Shown here: positions 9,673 to 16,836 of the stretch, piece after piece
Layout of the letters: each line of letters starts with the position of its first letter
Numbering within the stretch: position 1 is the first letter of the stretch
From: Pseudomonas entomophila
GTDB taxonomy: Bacteria; Pseudomonadota; Gammaproteobacteria; Pseudomonadales; Pseudomonadaceae
Assembly (NCBI RefSeq): GCF_018417595.1
Contig: NZ_CP070982.1
Span: 2,381,501-2,445,500, forward strand
Direction of reading: 5' to 3'
Length of the DNA stretch: 64,000 nucleotides
Notes under the pieces: generated by a model
Seen by the model: the letters and a program-made list of their open reading frames with translations, nothing else
Database searches by the model: none
Told to the model about the DNA's origin: nothing
Position numbers and translations under genes: made by a program

Positions 9673-10692
9673 CTACTTGGTGGGTTTCGCCAAGGCTCCA
9701 ATTCGACGATAAACTCGCTCGGTAATGTCGCCCTTGGTGTGGCCCAGCAGCAGGCTGGCGTGGTCGACATCCGTGATCTCAGACGCCGCTTTGGGGCGAA
9801 TGTCGCGCAATTGGAACTGGCTGACCCGGCCGGCCAGGACCTGCTCGCCGGCGGCAACTGCCTCCTTCACCGCCTCCTCCCTGGCGTCGTCCCAGCGATG
9901 GCGCAGCATGGGTGCCGTCACCCGTTTGCCGTTGTCGGTCAGCAGCAGGTATGGCGACCCATGCGGAGCGTTGCGCTCCAAAATCTTCCTGATCAGGGCG
10001 CCAAGGCTGCTCTCCACGCCATCCACCTCCAGCATGATCCGCAGTTTCTTGTGGGTCTTCTTCTGCTTCACGCCGAGAGCCTTGCCCTCGATGTCGTCCC
10101 TCCTCATCACCAGAACGTCCGCAGGACGCTGGCCCGTCAGATACGCCAAGTCCATGGCGTCCTTCAGTTCACCCACCGCTTTCGCATACACCGCGTTCCA
10201 GATCGCGTCGTTGGCGTAGAAGTCGCGCGGCACCTCTTTGTTCTTGCGCACGCCCTGGCACGGGTTCTCGTTTGTGGTAAGCCCCCATTCCCGGGCGATG
10301 TTGAAGATGTGCGACAGGGTTGCGATCTCGCGGTTCGCCCTGACCGGTGCTGTCCTGGCATCGCGGTACTTCGCCACATGCGCAGGCGTGATCCCGTCGA
10401 TTGGTGCCTTATCGAAGTAATTGCGCAACTGCCGTATCTCGGCCAGGTTGTCCTTCTGGGTGCACGCCGCCTTCTTCGGGATGATGTCGCGCTCGTACCG
10501 ATCGAAGATCGCGCCCATGGTGACCAGGTCTTTCGGCTTTTCGTTCGCCTCCAGTTCGGCCCACTTCAGCCTCGCCAGACTCAGGTCGGTGCCCAGCGGC
10601 ACCGGCTTCCCTGACTTGTCCAGGTAGAAGTAGCTGATCCACTCCTTGCCGGGGCTCTTCTTGCTCTTGCTGGTGCGTTTGCGCCGGTACAC
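9673..10692 (-). CDS. Phage-type tyrosine recombinase/integrase
   Basis: A 339-residue tyrosine recombinase. An N-terminal arm-binding/SAM-like region (about 1-160) precedes the catalytic domain. Visible catalytic signatures are LTGQRPADVLVMRRDD (first Arg), QLRDIRPKAAS (box II, with Arg where His often stands, as in several phage integrases), LLGHT and ERVYRRIG (nucleophile Tyr). It starts at GTG directly after an in-frame TAG, and the Shine-Dalgarno is weak. It reads toward the adjacent tRNA-Ser, the classic int-att layout. No excisionase, capsid or island cargo of size is present, so it is probably a remnant of a lost element. Confidence 0.9.
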   Translation of the reverse strand: MYRRKRTSKSKKSPGKEWISYFYLDKSGKPVPLGTDLSLARLKWAELEANEKPKDLVTMGAIFDRYERDIIPKKAACTQKDNLAEIRQLRNYFDKAPIDGITPAHVAKYRDARTAPVRANREIATLSHIFNIAREWGLTTNENPCQGVRKNKEVPRDFYANDAIWNAVYAKAVGELKDAMDLAYLTGQRPADVLVMRRDDIEGKALGVKQKKTHKKLRIMLEVDGVESSLGALIRKILERNAPHGSPYLLLTDNGKRVTAPMLRHRWDDAREEAVKEAVAAGEQVLAGRVSQFQLRDIRPKAASEITDVDHASLLLGHTKGDITERVYRRIGALAKPTK

Positions 10693-10796
10693 CTATTCAG
10701 GGCCTCGACATAGTTCGAGGCCTTGTCGTTTCTGGCCTCGCAGACCAGATCCGTCAGGTCATCCGCGACGAGCTCAAACCTGGCGGCATGCTCCAT
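10581..10796 (-). CDS. Possible small phage-related protein overlapping the integrase start (weak)
   Basis: A 71-codon frame whose first 35 residues, beginning MEHAARFELVADDLTDLV, have a natural-looking composition. The rest runs through the integrase N-terminus in another frame and looks like a shadow. No clear ribosome binding site is seen. It may be the surviving 5' end of a short gene that preceded the integrase in the original prophage. I do not recognise a family. Confidence 0.25.
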   Translation of the reverse strand: MEHAARFELVADDLTDLVCEARNDKASNYVEALNRCTGANAPARARRAPARSGSATSTWTSQGSRCRWAPT

Positions 10797-10847
10797 CGCG
10801 GCTGACGTCTACCGCGCCTGCCAAGAACGGGGGCTGCAGTAAGCTAA

Positions 10848-11107
10848 TGAAGCCATCAACCGCCTGGAGCATCCTGGCATTCGCCAGTTACGCCCTGCGC
10901 CGAGACATCAGCGCCGATGTCTTTCTTGACTGCGTCTTCATTATCCAAGGTCTAAAAGGTCACGGTGCAAATACTGGTTGCATATACAGTGTCGGGGTGA
11001 GACAATTTATTTACTCCATCGTCAGACCCAAACAGTGCGCGCAATGCGCTTGGTGGGTTTTTCTAGAGAAGGCCTTTGAGTCTCGAGTGATAGTAGTCAG
11101 GTGCTAA
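10848..11107 (+). CDS. Possible orphan/prophage-remnant gene (weak)
   Basis: An 86-codon frame starting MKPSTAWSILAFASYALRRD. The first 30 residues look protein-like; the remainder is Cys/Trp/Ile-rich and less convincing. The DNA here is AT-richer than the flanks, as in the next gene. There is no strong Shine-Dalgarno. Apart from this frame and the small minus-strand one, I see nothing in the 457-bp stretch between the integrase start and position 11150. Confidence 0.22.
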
Positions 11108-11149
11108 CCCTGCCTAATAAAACTTTCAATCATTTTCTAAGGTGTATCT

Positions 11150-11485
11150 ATGACAATTCGCACGCTGGGTAAGCAATTCAAGTATCAAACCGTAAGTGGC
11201 AGGGTACAAGAGGTGCATACCGTTATTGCGCCAGAAGAAAATCTGCATGGTCTATTGATTAGGTCTTTGCATAATGCTAGCTGGGATTACGTTTACGTTT
11301 ATGGCCCGGTCAAACCACTGGATCGCAAAGATGCCACTTGCGTGAGGTTTCCGCGAGATTGCGTTATTTACAACGACTACTTTGTACCGGCTGGAAATGG
11401 TGTCTATTTCCTAGCTCCGAATGAGTACACTAACAATATGAATATTTCGTGGGACTTCCTCAGCGCAGATGGGTCGGTAGCATAA
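11150..11485 (+). CDS. Hypothetical protein of the integrase-adjacent region
   Basis: A 111-residue soluble protein beginning MTIRTLGKQFKYQTV, rich in aromatic residues and Asn (WDYVYVYGPV, NMNISWDF), with no signal peptide or membrane segment. The beta-rich pattern suggests a small beta-sandwich, which is only an inference. Codon use is clearly more AT-rich than in the core genes around it, which supports horizontal origin. A TTTTCTAAGGTGTATCT leader gives a plausible AAGG Shine-Dalgarno. A terminator-like hairpin follows about 70 bp after the stop. I do not recognise the family. Confidence 0.6.
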   Translation: MTIRTLGKQFKYQTVSGRVQEVHTVIAPEENLHGLLIRSLHNASWDYVYVYGPVKPLDRKDATCVRFPRDCVIYNDYFVPAGNGVYFLAPNEYTNNMNISWDFLSADGSVA

Positions 11486-11555
11486 GTAGTCTTTCCGTTA
11501 CTTTGGCTCGTTTAGCACGAGCATGAGCTCGGATGTTTACACCCATTCATTAGAT

Positions 11556-11583
11556 AGGCTCGCCATTTGGCGGGCCTTTTTCA
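11556..11583 (+). terminator. Rho-independent terminator after the orphan gene
   Basis: AGGCTCGCC-ATT-TGGCGGGCCT forms a stem with one wobble pair, followed by TTTTTCATTTT. Confidence 0.7.
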
Positions 11584-11659
11584 TTTTAGCTCCCTACAAC
11601 GGGAGGAACCGAGATGCCAAGCATGCACGAGACGGACCCTGGCCTATGGGCCGCCGTGC

Positions 11660-11872
11660 TCACATGGGTTGAATCGCTGTCTTCGCAGCCTCACAGGCTT
11701 TCGCAAACTCGGCATCATGCAGGATGGTCGAAGTTGAAATGGAAACCGCGCCATGGTCGCTGACTTGTACCTGCTCAGCGACCTCATTGAGTTGCCTGGC
11801 AATGGCCAGTGACTCTTCGGACGGTTTGGAAACCAGTTGCAGAACGGTCTCCCAGAAATTTTTGTCGCTCGC
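11660..11872 (-). pseudogene. Small conserved-looking gene lacking a start codon
   Basis: A 70-codon frame whose protein would begin (after the missing start) SDKNFWETVLQLVSKPSEES and end with AKTAIQPM. It has clean amphipathic helical character and normal codon use. The codon at the expected start is GCG. An excellent AAAGGAG lies eight bases before it, and an in-frame TGA is 12 codons or fewer upstream with no ATG, GTG or TTG in between. The simplest reading is a GTG-to-GCG mutation that killed a small gene; a non-standard start cannot be excluded. Family unknown to me. Confidence 0.5.
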
Positions 11873-12353
11873 TGTCGTAGCTCCTTTGTCTCAGGCCGGG
11901 CCTGAACACGTACCCCTAGATTAGCAGCTTGGTATCGAAGCTCTGCTAAGCCGGGCGCGGAGACTAGCATACCGCAAGGTCCACACCTAAAGAGACAGAT
12001 GGTTGGCCAGGATGTTTCGGGTAGTTTCGAGGGCTGCCTCTGCGAAACCTGGCAGTTGTCGGCGTTCATACCGTACGGCAAGTGCACCAAGCGTTGGGCG
12101 GTCCCTCAAGCCATTCTGATGGACATTGGCGATCCTGGCTATCCGGCCGGTGAAGCCAACCGCTACGCCCGCAGCTTCACTCCGCGCCTGATGTAGGTTG
12201 CCGTGCACTGCTTCTGGAACAACTTCACAGTGCGGCCCACACGACCGCTCCTACCCCGCAATTGGCGGGCTTGACTGAGCGCTAAAGGCGAGCGCGCGCG
12301 GATTGACGCCAATCCGAGACCAGCGCGGTTGATCTTTCGTTTGTTCCAATAAT
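11873..12353 (-). other. Intergenic stretch with no confident gene
   Basis: A 481-bp region between the startless gene and the cyclase. A minus-strand frame at 11987-12208 ends in a helix-like tail (TLGALAVRYERRQLPGFAE) that could be the end of a decayed gene, but the N-terminal part is unconvincing and an opposite-strand frame of similar quality overlaps it. An isolated CGACCGCTCCTAC near 12240 resembles half of a Pseudomonas REP. Nothing else is supported. Confidence 0.3.
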
Positions 12354-13400
12354 TCAATGCTCTACAGCCGGCGCCGGCATATAGACAACTTGGTCACGCC
12401 CTCCCTGTTTGGCGGCGTAGAGTCCGCTGTCGGCACGCCGCAGTGCGTCATCGATCTGTTCGCTATCGGTAAGTAGAGTACATCCAATACTGGCGCTCAC
12501 CCTCAACGGACCGCTGGAGAGTTGCACCGGTCTGCTGCCGATGAGTAGCCGCACGCGCTCCGCGATCAGCATCAGTTCTTCACGGTCATTTACCCGCAGC
12601 AGGGCGACGAATTCCTCACCGCCCTGGCGCACCAGCAAATCATCGGGACGAAGCGCAGCGCGCAGGCGCCGCGCGCACTCGCAGAGCACCAGGTCGCCCT
12701 CGGCGTGCCCATGCTTGTCGTTGATAGACTTGAAATGGTCAAGGTCCGCATAAACAGCACCCAACTGTAGACCTCTTTCCTCTGCCAAACGCCGTTCACG
12801 ATCCTGGAAGGCTGCCAGCGCGCCGCGGTTCCAAAGCTGTGTAAGTGGATCAAGTAAAGCCTTGCGTTGCTCACGGTCCATTTCCAACCGAAGGTCGCGG
12901 TTGGCCTGTATCAAACTGCGTAGTTGCAGATAACCCTCAGCGAGTGTCGCGAGATCCCTGAAGTTGGATTGTTGGGCTTCGCTCAGAAGGCGCGGACGAG
13001 GGCCGAACATGCATAGGGTGCCGATGGCTTTGCCGTTTCCAGCACGCAAGGGGTGCCCGGCATAGAAGCGGATATAGGGTGGGCCCAGTACCAGCGGATT
13101 ATCGGCGAATCGCGGATCGTTCTCAGCGTCCGGTACCAGCAAGGTGTCGTCACCCAGAATGGCATAGCCACAGAAGGATACATCGCGTGGGGTCTCGCTC
13201 ACGTCTAACCCAATCCTGGCCTTGAACCATTGTCGATCTTGATCGATCAGGCTGATAAGCACAGTGTCCACGTGTGAAACTTCCTGGGTGAGCCGCACCA
13301 GGGTATCGAGGTAATGCTCGGCCGGCGTATCCAGCACATTCATCTCATCGAGGGTACGCTGGCGAAGCGTTTCGTCAGTCGGTATGGGGCAGGCCGGCAT
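12354..13400 (-). CDS. GAF-GGDEF diguanylate cyclase
   Basis: A 348-residue cytoplasmic protein predicted to make c-di-GMP from GTP. An N-terminal GAF domain (about 25-165, with SFCGYAIL and FYAGHPLRAGNGKAIGTLC) is joined by a short helix to a GGDEF domain (about 185-340). The active loop is GGEEF, and an intact inhibitory I-site RPDD lies five residues before it. The start at MPACPIPTDETL is preferred because GGAGAAAAGAC sits immediately upstream; a longer in-frame extension is non-homologous-looking. The domain order resembles GAF-GGDEF cyclases of pseudomonads such as PA2771. The ligand of the GAF domain is unknown. Confidence 0.9.
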   Translation of the reverse strand: MPACPIPTDETLRQRTLDEMNVLDTPAEHYLDTLVRLTQEVSHVDTVLISLIDQDRQWFKARIGLDVSETPRDVSFCGYAILGDDTLLVPDAENDPRFADNPLVLGPPYIRFYAGHPLRAGNGKAIGTLCMFGPRPRLLSEAQQSNFRDLATLAEGYLQLRSLIQANRDLRLEMDREQRKALLDPLTQLWNRGALAAFQDRERRLAEERGLQLGAVYADLDHFKSINDKHGHAEGDLVLCECARRLRAALRPDDLLVRQGGEEFVALLRVNDREELMLIAERVRLLIGSRPVQLSSGPLRVSASIGCTLLTDSEQIDDALRRADSGLYAAKQGGRDQVVYMPAPAVEH

Positions 13401-13707
13401 GTCTTTTCTCCAGTCCATGGGTAGGTAGCGTCTGCGAAAGGCAAGCTTTTGACGCCGAGACATGAAGTACTTTAGACAGATGAGAGCATTAGATCGAAGC
13501 CAGTTCTGGCATTCGAACACCTGGTTCAACGACCCACCACATCCGGCCCGTCCTGGCTGATCCACTTCGCGCAATACCCGAAAATCATGGCCGTCGAGGT
13601 GTGCCCCATCGCCAATTATCAGGACCCCTGGCGTGCTTTGCGTGGGTACGGTATCTCTCGCCGCGACGCGTCTAGAATCTTGATAGACGGGGGTGGTGAG
13701 GTGAGTC
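13401..13707 (+). other. Intergenic stretch with an open, coding-like plus-strand fragment
   Basis: A 307-bp stretch containing the cyclase promoter region. On the plus strand one frame is open from 13476 to 13784 and includes PSWLIHFAQYPKIMAVEV followed by CPIANYQDPWRALRG, which reads like a real protein fragment but has no start signal. It may be the tail of a decayed gene. Confidence 0.25.
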
Positions 13708-13890
13708 ATGCGTTACTCGAAAATTCGGCCGTTTCTGTGGTGGGCTGCCGCACTGCAGTTTTTTGCCATCCTGGCGGCCATTGAGCACAAGGCGTGGGAT
13801 GTCGTGTTCATCTGCCTGATGGTGATAGGGGTCGGGGTATGGTTCGCCAGGAATGCGCAGCGGCTGGAGACACGCAAGCAGCACAGCTGA
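13708..13890 (+). CDS. Small inner-membrane protein, 60 aa
   Basis: A 60-residue protein with two hydrophobic helices (about 9-27 and 31-47) separated by a short charged turn, and a basic C-terminal tail (RNAQRLETRKQHS). The leader GGTGAGGTGAGTC gives a credible Shine-Dalgarno before the ATG. I do not recognise a family. It stands alone between the cyclase (divergent) and the RNA-repair leader, about 190 bp upstream of the structured element. Confidence 0.65.
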   Translation: MRYSKIRPFLWWAAALQFFAILAAIEHKAWDVVFICLMVIGVGVWFARNAQRLETRKQHS

Positions 13891-14083
13891 TCACGCCGAT
13901 ACCTGCTCAAGATGCTCTTGCAGCATCTGGCGCCGGCTCGCAGTTGGAAGTTGCGCAATGGCACATGGCTAGTAGAGCTTGACCCAACACGGCCATTTGC
14001 TGTTGAATGCGCGCCCTAAAGCCTCCGCAACCTTTCCCCCAAGTGGTGAAGCCAGTGCCCTACGCCAGCCAACACGCCTGATA

Positions 14084-14181
14084 CCGACGACGGTCCATCG
14101 TGCCTGATGGCTGCCCGCGCCTGTGCGCGGCGGCGCTTCATCGCTGTGCCTGCCTGATCCTGTCGTCGGTTTTTCCCTTTT
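14084..14181 (+). ncRNA. Candidate structured leader RNA (four-way junction) before the RNA ligase gene
   Basis: A closing stem pairs 14084-14093 with 14160-14169 (8 perfect pairs, CCGACGAC/GTCGTCGG, then one G-U and one G-C). Inside are three consecutive hairpins: CCATC/GATGG (95-99/106-110), CCGCGC/GCGCGG (115-120/125-130) and CGGCG/CGCTG (131-135/142-146, one wobble). The closing stem is followed by TTTTT, CCC and TTTTTT, ending just before the GGAG of the ligase gene. The cloverleaf-like plan resembles tRNA, but there is no T-loop or CCA. It could be a small RNA with its own terminator, or a leader that attenuates the repair operon. The structure is my pairing by eye; no known RNA motif is claimed. 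Confidence 0.45.
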
Positions 14182-14196
14182 TTAATGGAGAAACCC

Positions 14197-15057
14197 ATGA
14201 ACATGGATTTTCGTGCCGACGCGCACACCCTCGAACTGCTCAAGTACCCGCGCACGCCTCACCTGGAAGGTTCGCGCCTTCAAGATGGCGACACTGACGC
14301 TGGCCAGGTCCGCTATGCCACCCTGGCCGGCCAATGGCTGGTGGTGGAAGAAAAACTCGACGGCGCCAACGCCGGCATCAGCTTCACCGAAGGCGGTGAG
14401 CTGCGCCTGCAATCGCGCGGTCATTACCTCACCGGCGGTGGCCGCGAGCGCCAGTTCAACCTGTTCAAGCAATGGGCCGTGGCCCATGAGCGCTGGTTGC
14501 TGGAACGCCTGGAAGACCGCTTCGTGCTGTATGGCGAATGGCTGCACAAGAAGCACTCGGTGTTCTACGACCACTTGCCGCACTACTTTTGCGAGTTCGA
14601 CATCTGGGACCGCGCCACCGGGCTGTTCCTGTCCACCGCGGCACGCCGACGTTTGCTTGAGGGTGGGCCGGTGCTGTCGGTGCCGGTGTTGTACGAGGGT
14701 CCGGCGCCGCGCCGTTATGCGGACCTGATGGCGCTGGTCGGTGATTCGCTGGCCAAGACTGCACGGTGGCGAGAGGTGTTCGAGCAGGTAGTGAGCCGCG
14801 AAGGCCTCGACCTGACCCGCGCCTGGCGCCAGTGCGACCGCTCCAGCCGCATGGAGGGGCTGTACCTGAAGCTCGAGGACGAGCGACAGACCGTCGGCCG
14901 GCTCAAATGGGTGCGCCAGGACTTCGTCCAGGCCATCCTCGATGCCGACCAGCACCATGCCAACCAACCGTTCATCCCTAATCAACTGGCCGACGGCGTC
15001 GACCTGTATGCGCCTTGCCTGTCCATGGACTGGCAGGGCCCGCGCCACGGCTACTGA
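14197..15057 (+). CDS. ATP-dependent RNA ligase (Rnl2-like, RNA_ligase family)
   Basis: A 286-residue polynucleotide ligase predicted to seal 5'-phosphate and 3'-OH ends through a covalent lysyl-AMP. Nucleotidyltransferase motif I is EEKLDGAN with Lys53 as the likely nucleophile. Motif III-like YGEWLHKKHSVFYD, motif IIIa FCEFDIWD, motif IV MEGLYLK and motif V RLKWVRQDF follow in order. The ATG at 14197 is chosen because GGAG lies six bases before it; an ATG 12 bases upstream is possible. The HD-Pnk gene starts 14 bp after its stop, forming a healing-sealing operon. No separate RNA-binding domain is obvious. Confidence 0.9.
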   Translation: MNMDFRADAHTLELLKYPRTPHLEGSRLQDGDTDAGQVRYATLAGQWLVVEEKLDGANAGISFTEGGELRLQSRGHYLTGGGRERQFNLFKQWAVAHERWLLERLEDRFVLYGEWLHKKHSVFYDHLPHYFCEFDIWDRATGLFLSTAARRRLLEGGPVLSVPVLYEGPAPRRYADLMALVGDSLAKTARWREVFEQVVSREGLDLTRAWRQCDRSSRMEGLYLKLEDERQTVGRLKWVRQDFVQAILDADQHHANQPFIPNQLADGVDLYAPCLSMDWQGPRHGY

Positions 15058-15071
15058 AGGAGCATCCCGAA

Positions 15072-16217
15072 ATGGACATTCGACAACTGCAACAACTGGT
15101 GCCCGAGCCTGGGCGCGACATGGACGCCACGGCCTGCCTGGCGGCAATTCCGGCCTTGGCGCGCCTGGCCGACACACCGCAGGACCCGACCTATCACGCG
15201 GAGGGCGATGTGTGGACCCACACCCGCCTGGTGGTCGAGGCGCTGCTGGTACAACCTGCTTATCAGCAGGCCACCGCCGAGCAGCGCCTGGTGCTGTTCT
15301 TCGCGGCGCTGTTGCATGACATCGCAAAACCTGACACCACGGTGATCGACCCGGAAACCGGGCGCATCGGCCAGCCCGGCCACTCGCGCCGGGGGGCGGT
15401 GGATGCGCGGCTGCTGCTATGGCGCGCTGGCGTGCCGTTCGACCTGCGCGAGCAGATCTGTCGCATCATCGCGGTACACCAGTTGCCGTTCTTTGCCTTG
15501 CAGGATGATCGCAGCGGGCGCAGCGCGGAGTTCCTGCTGCACAAGCTGTCGTGGGAGCTACCGGTGTGGATGCTCTGCGCGGTGGCTGAAGCCGACATGC
15601 AGGGCCGCCACTACGCCGGCAAGGCCGATGTGCTGACCGCCATCGAGCTGTGGAAGGAGCTGGCGGCCGAGGAGGGCTGCCTGCATGGGCCGCGGGCGTT
15701 CGCCGATGACTACACGCGCATCCAGTACCTGCGCGGCGCCCGGGTGCACCCGGATTACTCGCTGCACGAGCCGGAGGGCTCGCAGGTGGTGATGCTCTCG
15801 GGCCTGCCGGCCAGCGGCAAGGATACCTGGACCGCGCGGCATCATCCGGATCTGCCGGTGGTGTCGTTCGACGATGCGCGCCAGGCCCTGGGCTTGCGCC
15901 ATGGGCAGAACGAGGGGGCCGCCGCGCATTACGCCATTGACCGGGCCAAGGCCTTGCTGCGAGAGCAGCGGCCGTTCGTGTGGAACTCGACGCACCTGTC
16001 GGCGCAGATGCGCAGCCGTACCCTGGACTTGCTCTACGGTTACGGCGCGCAGGTGGAGATCGTCTACCTGGAGCGCCCCGAGGCCGAGATCATGCGGCGC
16101 AACCAGCGGCGTGACACGTCACTGCGCAACGACGATATCCGCCGCATGCTGTTCAAGTGGGAGGTGCCGTTGCCGACCGAGGCGCACCGGGTCACGTACC
16201 AGGCCGTGACGGCTTGA
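15072..16217 (+). CDS. HD-Pnk: HD-domain phosphoesterase fused to 5'-OH polynucleotide kinase
   Basis: A 381-residue bifunctional end-healing enzyme. The N-terminal HD domain (about 20-200) shows metal-site residues His50, the HD pair at 82-83 (LLHDIAKPD) and GHSRRGA at 103-109. The C-terminal P-loop kinase (about 236-381) has Walker A GLPASGKDT at 244-252, a catalytic-type SFDDAR, and a lid-type RRNQRRD. This architecture matches Runella slithyformis HD-Pnk, which removes 2',3'-cyclic or 3' phosphates and phosphorylates 5'-OH ends, and whose homologues are often in operon with a ligase. The ATG follows AAGGAG by nine bases. Activity here is inferred from motifs and neighbour. Confidence 0.9.
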   Translation: MDIRQLQQLVPEPGRDMDATACLAAIPALARLADTPQDPTYHAEGDVWTHTRLVVEALLVQPAYQQATAEQRLVLFFAALLHDIAKPDTTVIDPETGRIGQPGHSRRGAVDARLLLWRAGVPFDLREQICRIIAVHQLPFFALQDDRSGRSAEFLLHKLSWELPVWMLCAVAEADMQGRHYAGKADVLTAIELWKELAAEEGCLHGPRAFADDYTRIQYLRGARVHPDYSLHEPEGSQVVMLSGLPASGKDTWTARHHPDLPVVSFDDARQALGLRHGQNEGAAAHYAIDRAKALLREQRPFVWNSTHLSAQMRSRTLDLLYGYGAQVEIVYLERPEAEIMRRNQRRDTSLRNDDIRRMLFKWEVPLPTEAHRVTYQAVTA

Positions 16218-16227
16218 TCGGGCCCGC

Positions 16228-16262
16228 ATCGCGAAAGCTCTGGCACGTTGGGCTTTCGCGAT
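16228..16262. repeat. Perfect 11-bp stem-loop after the RNA-repair operon
   Basis: ATCGCGAAAGC and GCTTTCGCGAT flank a 13-nt loop, starting 11 bp after the HD-Pnk stop. There is no T-run on either side, so it is not a classic terminator. It could stabilise the 3' end of the mRNA or be a solitary palindromic repeat. Confidence 0.6.
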
Positions 16263-16287
16263 ACCGTGTGCCCGTGGCCATGCGCCT

Positions 16288-16716
16288 TCAGTCCAGCACG
16301 CTGTGCAAGACTTCATAGATCACGCCCGTGGCAATCGTCACCAACAGCAGGTCTGCCCCGGCCTGTCGCCATTCATAGCCGTCGTAATGCGGAAGTCTCC
16401 CCAACAGCCGGCTATCCAGCTTCTTGGCAATTCCCGGCGGAAGTGGTTTGCCCCGTTCAAGATTCTTTTGCACCCCAGGCGGTAACGCCGAGCCGCGACT
16501 CCAGTACTCGCGGTTGTCATCGAGTACGACCCGCACCCCGCCCAGGTCCACGGATGGGCCGCCATGCCAGTCGCTACCGTTCTGTGAGTGGCCCTGACTA
16601 CCATGCGGGTTGCCCTTGTCATGGCCCTTTCCCTTGCCTGGATCCGCCAGCAAGGTAGGGCTCGCGCAAACCAGGGCCAGGCTCAATGCTGCAGTTAATA
16701 GCGATTCAAGCTTCAT
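16288..16716 (-). CDS. CigR-family secreted/periplasmic protein (RcnB-like)
   Basis: A 142-residue exported protein. A signal peptide (about 1-23, ending LLADPG) is followed by a Gly/His/Ser/Asn-rich linker (GKGKGHDKGNPHGSQGHSQN), then a RSRG-type region GSALPPGVQKNLERGKPLPPG and a C-terminal hydrophobic segment (DLLLVTIATGVIYEVLHSVL). The PPGxxKNLxRGKPLPPG pattern is typical of the CigR/RcnB family; Salmonella CigR is an anti-virulence regulator, but the Pseudomonas role is unknown. It is a single gene convergent with the repair operon. Confidence 0.82.
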   Translation of the reverse strand: MKLESLLTAALSLALVCASPTLLADPGKGKGHDKGNPHGSQGHSQNGSDWHGGPSVDLGGVRVVLDDNREYWSRGSALPPGVQKNLERGKPLPPGIAKKLDSRLLGRLPHYDGYEWRQAGADLLLVTIATGVIYEVLHSVLD

Positions 16717-16836
16717 TAGCGGCTGCCTCTGGACGTCTTCCTTTGAACAAAGAGCGTAGTCAGTCTCTTGCGCCGTGCAGACATTTCACTGCGTGTGGCC
16801 TACAGTCCAGCGGTCAATTTCTCCAGGGTCTCTTCC

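Noticed and set aside
11987..12208. Overlapping small frames on both strands
   Set aside because: Neither has a good ribosome binding site and each looks like the shadow of the other; retained only as a possible remnant in the intergenic note.
13401..13709. N-terminal extension of the GAF-GGDEF cyclase
   Set aside because: GGAG with ideal spacing precedes the internal ATG at 13400, and the extension has no domain character.
13891..14083. Sigma-54 promoter for the RNA-repair operon, by analogy with rtcBA
   Set aside because: The best GG/GC candidates have wrong spacing or lack the GC dinucleotide, and no RtcR-like gene is adjacent.
14084..14169. The cloverleaf-like leader as a tRNA gene or tRNA pseudogene
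   Set aside because: There is no T-loop consensus, no CCA end and no 7-bp acceptor with standard arm sizes; it only resembles a tRNA in overall branching.
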